A stretch of DNA of 64,000 nucleotides from SZUA-265 sp965651905 (GTDB lineage: Bacteria > Myxococcota_A > Polyangia > Polyangiales > Polyangiaceae): contig CBFGUG010000012.1 in the NCBI GenBank assembly GCA_965651905.1, positions 72,861 to 136,860 of the forward strand. The letters are read 5' to 3'. A program made the position numbers and the translations under genes. Each line of letters begins with the position of its first letter. Positions within the stretch are counted from its first letter, which is position 1. Positions 61,856 to 64,000 of this stretch are shown here, piece by piece. Below the pieces are notes generated by a model. The model ran no database searches, was not told the DNA's origin, and saw nothing but the letters and a program-made list of their open reading frames with translations.

Positions 61856-61895
61856 GGCAGTCCCACGTGGGCCATCGAGACCACGTGAGACTGCC
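61856..61895. terminator. Strong hairpin between convergent genes
   Basis: GGCAGTC-C-CACGTGG pairs with CCACGTG-A-GACTGCC around a ten-base loop: 14 of 15 stem pairs. It lies 13 bases after the hypothetical gene and ahead of the end of the converging kinase gene (62038). It contains two CACGTG E-box-like hexamers. A bidirectional terminator is the simplest reading. About 140 further bases to the kinase stop show nothing else. Confidence 0.6.
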
Positions 61896-62037
61896 CTTGC
61901 AAGTGGCTAGCTTTGGCTTGGAGTGAGTCCCTTTGTCCGTCCACCTCCTTTCATTCGTTTGCGAGGAAGTCTGTTCCTCAGTTTATTGCACTCTAGGGGC
62001 AATCTGGTTGCAGCACGAGCCATCGTACGTTCAGCGC

Positions 62038-63453
62038 TCAGTCTGCTTGGGCTGCGGGAAGCGCCTTTTGCTCGGACGGCGAGGCAGGGAACAGTAAACC
62101 TACGACAACTACAACACACAGCGAAGCGACGCACAGAACTATCGCCCGACGTAGCGTGATGGTGAACAGAGGCGCATACGGTGGCGGGAGCAGCTGTGAC
62201 GACGAGATCATCGCAGACTCTGGAGCGACCGAGCGCGGTGGCTCCGACACGTCCAGTTCGCGGGTACTGGGAAGACGCTTGGGAAGCGTCAAGCCGTCCG
62301 CGTCCTCGAAATCAGAAAGCACGGCTTGGGGTACTGGGATGCTGGGAGATGCTGCGCGCCAACACCAGCGCTCGACGTGTGACCTCGGCATGTGGCTATC
62401 GAGAAACTCCGCCAGATCCTGACGACTGACATGCTCAGCACCTTCGGCTAGCCAGGCGCGGATCGCGTCGCCGAACTCGGCAGCAGTCTGATAGCGTGCG
62501 TCTGGTGAATGTTGCAAGGCCTTAGCTATCAGCTCGTCGAGACCTGGAGGGCACCCTTGGACGAACTGGCTGACGCGAGCCACTCGGCTGTGATTCACCG
62601 CCTCCATCGTGCCCACTTCGGTCTGAGACTTGAATAGGCGTCCGAGTGTGATCGCCTCCCAAAACACGACCCCGAGTGACCAGATGTCCGCACGACGATC
62701 GTACCTCTCGCCACGCACCTGCTCGGGTGCCATGTAGCGCAGTCTCCCGAACAGCGCCCCGTCGTTAGCGGTGTGCACGTGCCGCGACGCGTGTCGCGCG
62801 ATTCCGAAGTCCGTAACGCGGACACTGCCATCGTAGAGCAGAAACAGGTTCTTCGGCGTGATGTCGCGGTGAACCAAGTTGAGCGGTGTGCCCCAGTCGT
62901 CTTGGCTCTCGTGCGCTGCGTGTAACGCGTCCGCCAGCTCTGCGAACGCACGCGCGAACAATCGGCTGCGTCGCGCCGCAGAAACTCGACTGTCGTTGGT
63001 GCGCAACGCGTTCAGCACGCGTCCGATCGGCTCTCCGACGAGGTACTCCATCGCAATGAACGGCCGTCTTGCTTCTTCTCCGAAGCCCAGCACACGACAC
63101 ACGTGGGGGTGAGCGATCTGGGTCAGAGCTCTAGCCTCATCCAGAAAACGTTCGCGCTGCTTTTCGTCGACCGAGAGATACTCGTGCAACACCTTGAGCG
63201 CGACCGCGCGCGCAGCGCCCGACGACGTGAGTTCACGTGCGAGGTATGTCGTGGTCGTCGCGCTCGAGCCAAGCTCGAGACACAGGACATACGGGCCAAA
63301 CTGAGTTGGTCTGGCCCGTACGCCTGTATCTTCGAAGGTGCGGGTTGTCCCCCTCCCTTGCGCCCCCTCCCATGACGGCCTCGAGGTTGCCTCTGATGGC
63401 TCGCTACTTTGCACGGGCAATACCTCGTTCACACCCACACCCTTTCGTTTCAT
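62038..63453 (-). CDS. Transmembrane Ser/Thr protein kinase
   Basis: From the ATG at 63453 (a TTG at 63492 is open) 471 residues. Kinase domain about 50-330: VALKVL lysine, HPHV, VHRDITPKNL catalytic loop, VTDFGIARH, APEQ and DIWSLGV. The nucleotide loop is unusual, LGSSATTTTYLA in place of the glycine-rich GxGxxGxV. After a Pro/Ser/Thr-rich linker one transmembrane helix (RAIVLCVASLCVVVVVGLLF) near the C-terminus is followed by a short Ala/Pro/Lys tail. The kinase domain is thus cytoplasmic and the tail outside. Confidence 0.92.
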   Translation of the reverse strand: MKRKGVGVNEVLPVQSSEPSEATSRPSWEGAQGRGTTRTFEDTGVRARPTQFGPYVLCLELGSSATTTTYLARELTSSGAARAVALKVLHEYLSVDEKQRERFLDEARALTQIAHPHVCRVLGFGEEARRPFIAMEYLVGEPIGRVLNALRTNDSRVSAARRSRLFARAFAELADALHAAHESQDDWGTPLNLVHRDITPKNLFLLYDGSVRVTDFGIARHASRHVHTANDGALFGRLRYMAPEQVRGERYDRRADIWSLGVVFWEAITLGRLFKSQTEVGTMEAVNHSRVARVSQFVQGCPPGLDELIAKALQHSPDARYQTAAEFGDAIRAWLAEGAEHVSRQDLAEFLDSHMPRSHVERWCWRAASPSIPVPQAVLSDFEDADGLTLPKRLPSTRELDVSEPPRSVAPESAMISSSQLLPPPYAPLFTITLRRAIVLCVASLCVVVVVGLLFPASPSEQKALPAAQAD

Positions 63454-63642
63454 TGGCTGCGCACTCCGTCGCAGCGTGCCCCGTGACGCCAATGTCAGCG
63501 TCCTCTATGAGAGAGGAACGTGCACTCCGTGAGAATCGATAGGACAGAAGAGGTGAATGAAGGCTTTTCGATGACGCCGGATGAGCTGTAGCAGAACGGA
63601 GCACGCCGAAACGTCAAGCGCGCGACAATGCACCCCCAAGTC

Positions 63643-63769
63643 GACGCAACTGGGCGCGAAACCAGCGGGGTTGTCACGTCATGACGCCCACGCTGGTCGA
63701 ACGAAGTCGCTGACGCAACTCGGCACAAGACCAGCGGGGTTGTCACGTCCCGACGCCCACGCTGGTCGG
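63643..63769. repeat. Two tandem 69-bp repeats, each containing a hairpin
   Basis: Units start at 63643 and 63712. Over the first 58 bases they differ at six positions only. Each contains ACCAGCG and CGCTGGT arms (first unit 63661-63667 and 63691-63697) with an inner GGG/CCC pair, so each can fold into a stem of seven pairs plus three. The pair lies between the partial PEGA gene (ends 63776) and the kinase gene, both on the minus strand. The remaining 63454-63642 shows no gene. Confidence 0.8.
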
Positions 63770-63775
63770 TGCTGG

Positions 63776-64000
63776 TTACTGGCCTACGTTGATCGACACC
63801 ATGTTCAGGCGACCAGGATTGATTCGAGTCGACATCGGGATTCGCGCAGCAGACTCGGACACCTGCACCTGCAAGGTTACTACTCCAGCGGGCAAACGCA
63901 CGCGCACGGGCGTGGTCCCCAACAATCGCTGCCCGAGGTAGACCCGAACGCCAGGACGTTTGCTCACCATGAGCACGTCCCCAGTCGTCGGCCCAGTGCT
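63776..64000 (-). CDS. C-terminal part of a PEGA-domain protein (runs off the right edge)
   Basis: The frame is open from the window end to a TAA at 63776 (74 codons). It reads VSKRPGVRVYLGQRLLGTTPVRVRLPAGVVTL, the PEGA pattern (V-x-G-x-x-L-G-x-T-P). PEGA domains are surface-layer or envelope modules and, in Myxococcota, commonly end Ser/Thr kinases or secreted proteins. The N-terminal part lies outside the window. Confidence 0.7.
   Translation of the reverse strand, partial: STGPTTGDVLMVSKRPGVRVYLGQRLLGTTPVRVRLPAGVVTLQVQVSESAARIPMSTRINPGRLNMVSINVGQ

Overview
The window is GC-rich bacterial DNA whose content points to Myxococcota (class Polyangia or a close relative). The indicators are a complete pilMNOPQ alignment-complex operon, several Ser/Thr kinases (one fused to a sigma-54 activator), an FHA-GGDEF protein, an AgmX/PglI-like protein, many lipoproteins with Asp/Ala/Ser/Gly-rich linkers, a MYXO-CTERM-like tail, and an outer-membrane and envelope-heavy gene set. 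It looks chromosomal: most genes are housekeeping, envelope or signalling genes in short, tightly coupled operons. I saw no rRNA, tRNA, insertion sequence or prophage.

Layout. 1-5.6 kb (minus): partial LuxE-like acyl-protein synthetase, class-III aminotransferase, FHA-GGDEF protein, then a membrane-anchored MutS-like ATPase coupled to an AgmX/PglI-type protein. 5.8-7.3 kb (plus): N-acetylglutamate-synthase-like protein and a small membrane protein. 7.4-12.8 kb (minus): pilMNOPQ. 13.2-14 kb (plus): a FliA/WhiG-type sigma factor behind a good sigma-54 promoter candidate. 14-17.8 kb: a phosphodiester-glycosidase-like protein (minus), cdsA and a small conserved protein (plus). 17.9-28.3 kb: kinase-GAF-sigma54 activator, Dam-type methylase, msrB, GST, two envelope proteins, a cyclase-YHS fusion and a CBS protein. 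28.4-38.3 kb: cobA-hemD fusion, a formate-dehydrogenase-like operon (oxidoreductase, 42-residue membrane microprotein, FdhD), a pilin-like protein, a lipoprotein of twelve VWC-like repeats, and an EEP hydrolase. 38.4-38.6 kb: an array of seven perfect palindromes. 38.7-47.4 kb (minus): a ThDP decarboxylase, a heterodimeric ABC exporter and a large Omp85 protein, the last three genes overlapping. 47.4-53.8 kb (plus): second glycosidase-like protein, rpiA, PP2C phosphatase, plant-type raffinose-synthase-family enzyme, DUF4388 protein. 53.8-58.3 kb (minus): ECF sigma factor with a coupled membrane protein, a secreted protein with a C-terminal sorting tail, and a copper-monooxygenase-like lipoprotein. 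58.5-64 kb: RbfA-like/RtcB fusion, a class-I amidotransferase lacking its nucleophile, a Ser/Thr kinase, a tandem hairpin repeat and a partial PEGA-domain protein.

How genes work together. PilM-Q form the inner-membrane to outer-membrane core of a type IV pilus. The oxidoreductase and FdhD are a likely enzyme and its sulfur-delivery maturation factor. The Omp85 protein and the two ABC half-transporters overlap by 1 and 4 bases and probably act as one trans-envelope unit. Signalling capacity is high: two kinases, a PP2C phosphatase, a diguanylate cyclase, an adenylyl cyclase, two sigma factors and one enhancer-binding protein.

The two observations I consider most novel are the RbfA-RtcB fusion at 58.5 kb and the seven-palindrome array at 38.4-38.6 kb. 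In the array the arms are invariant, all four bases occur at the centre, and the spacing is about 42 bp (four helical turns).
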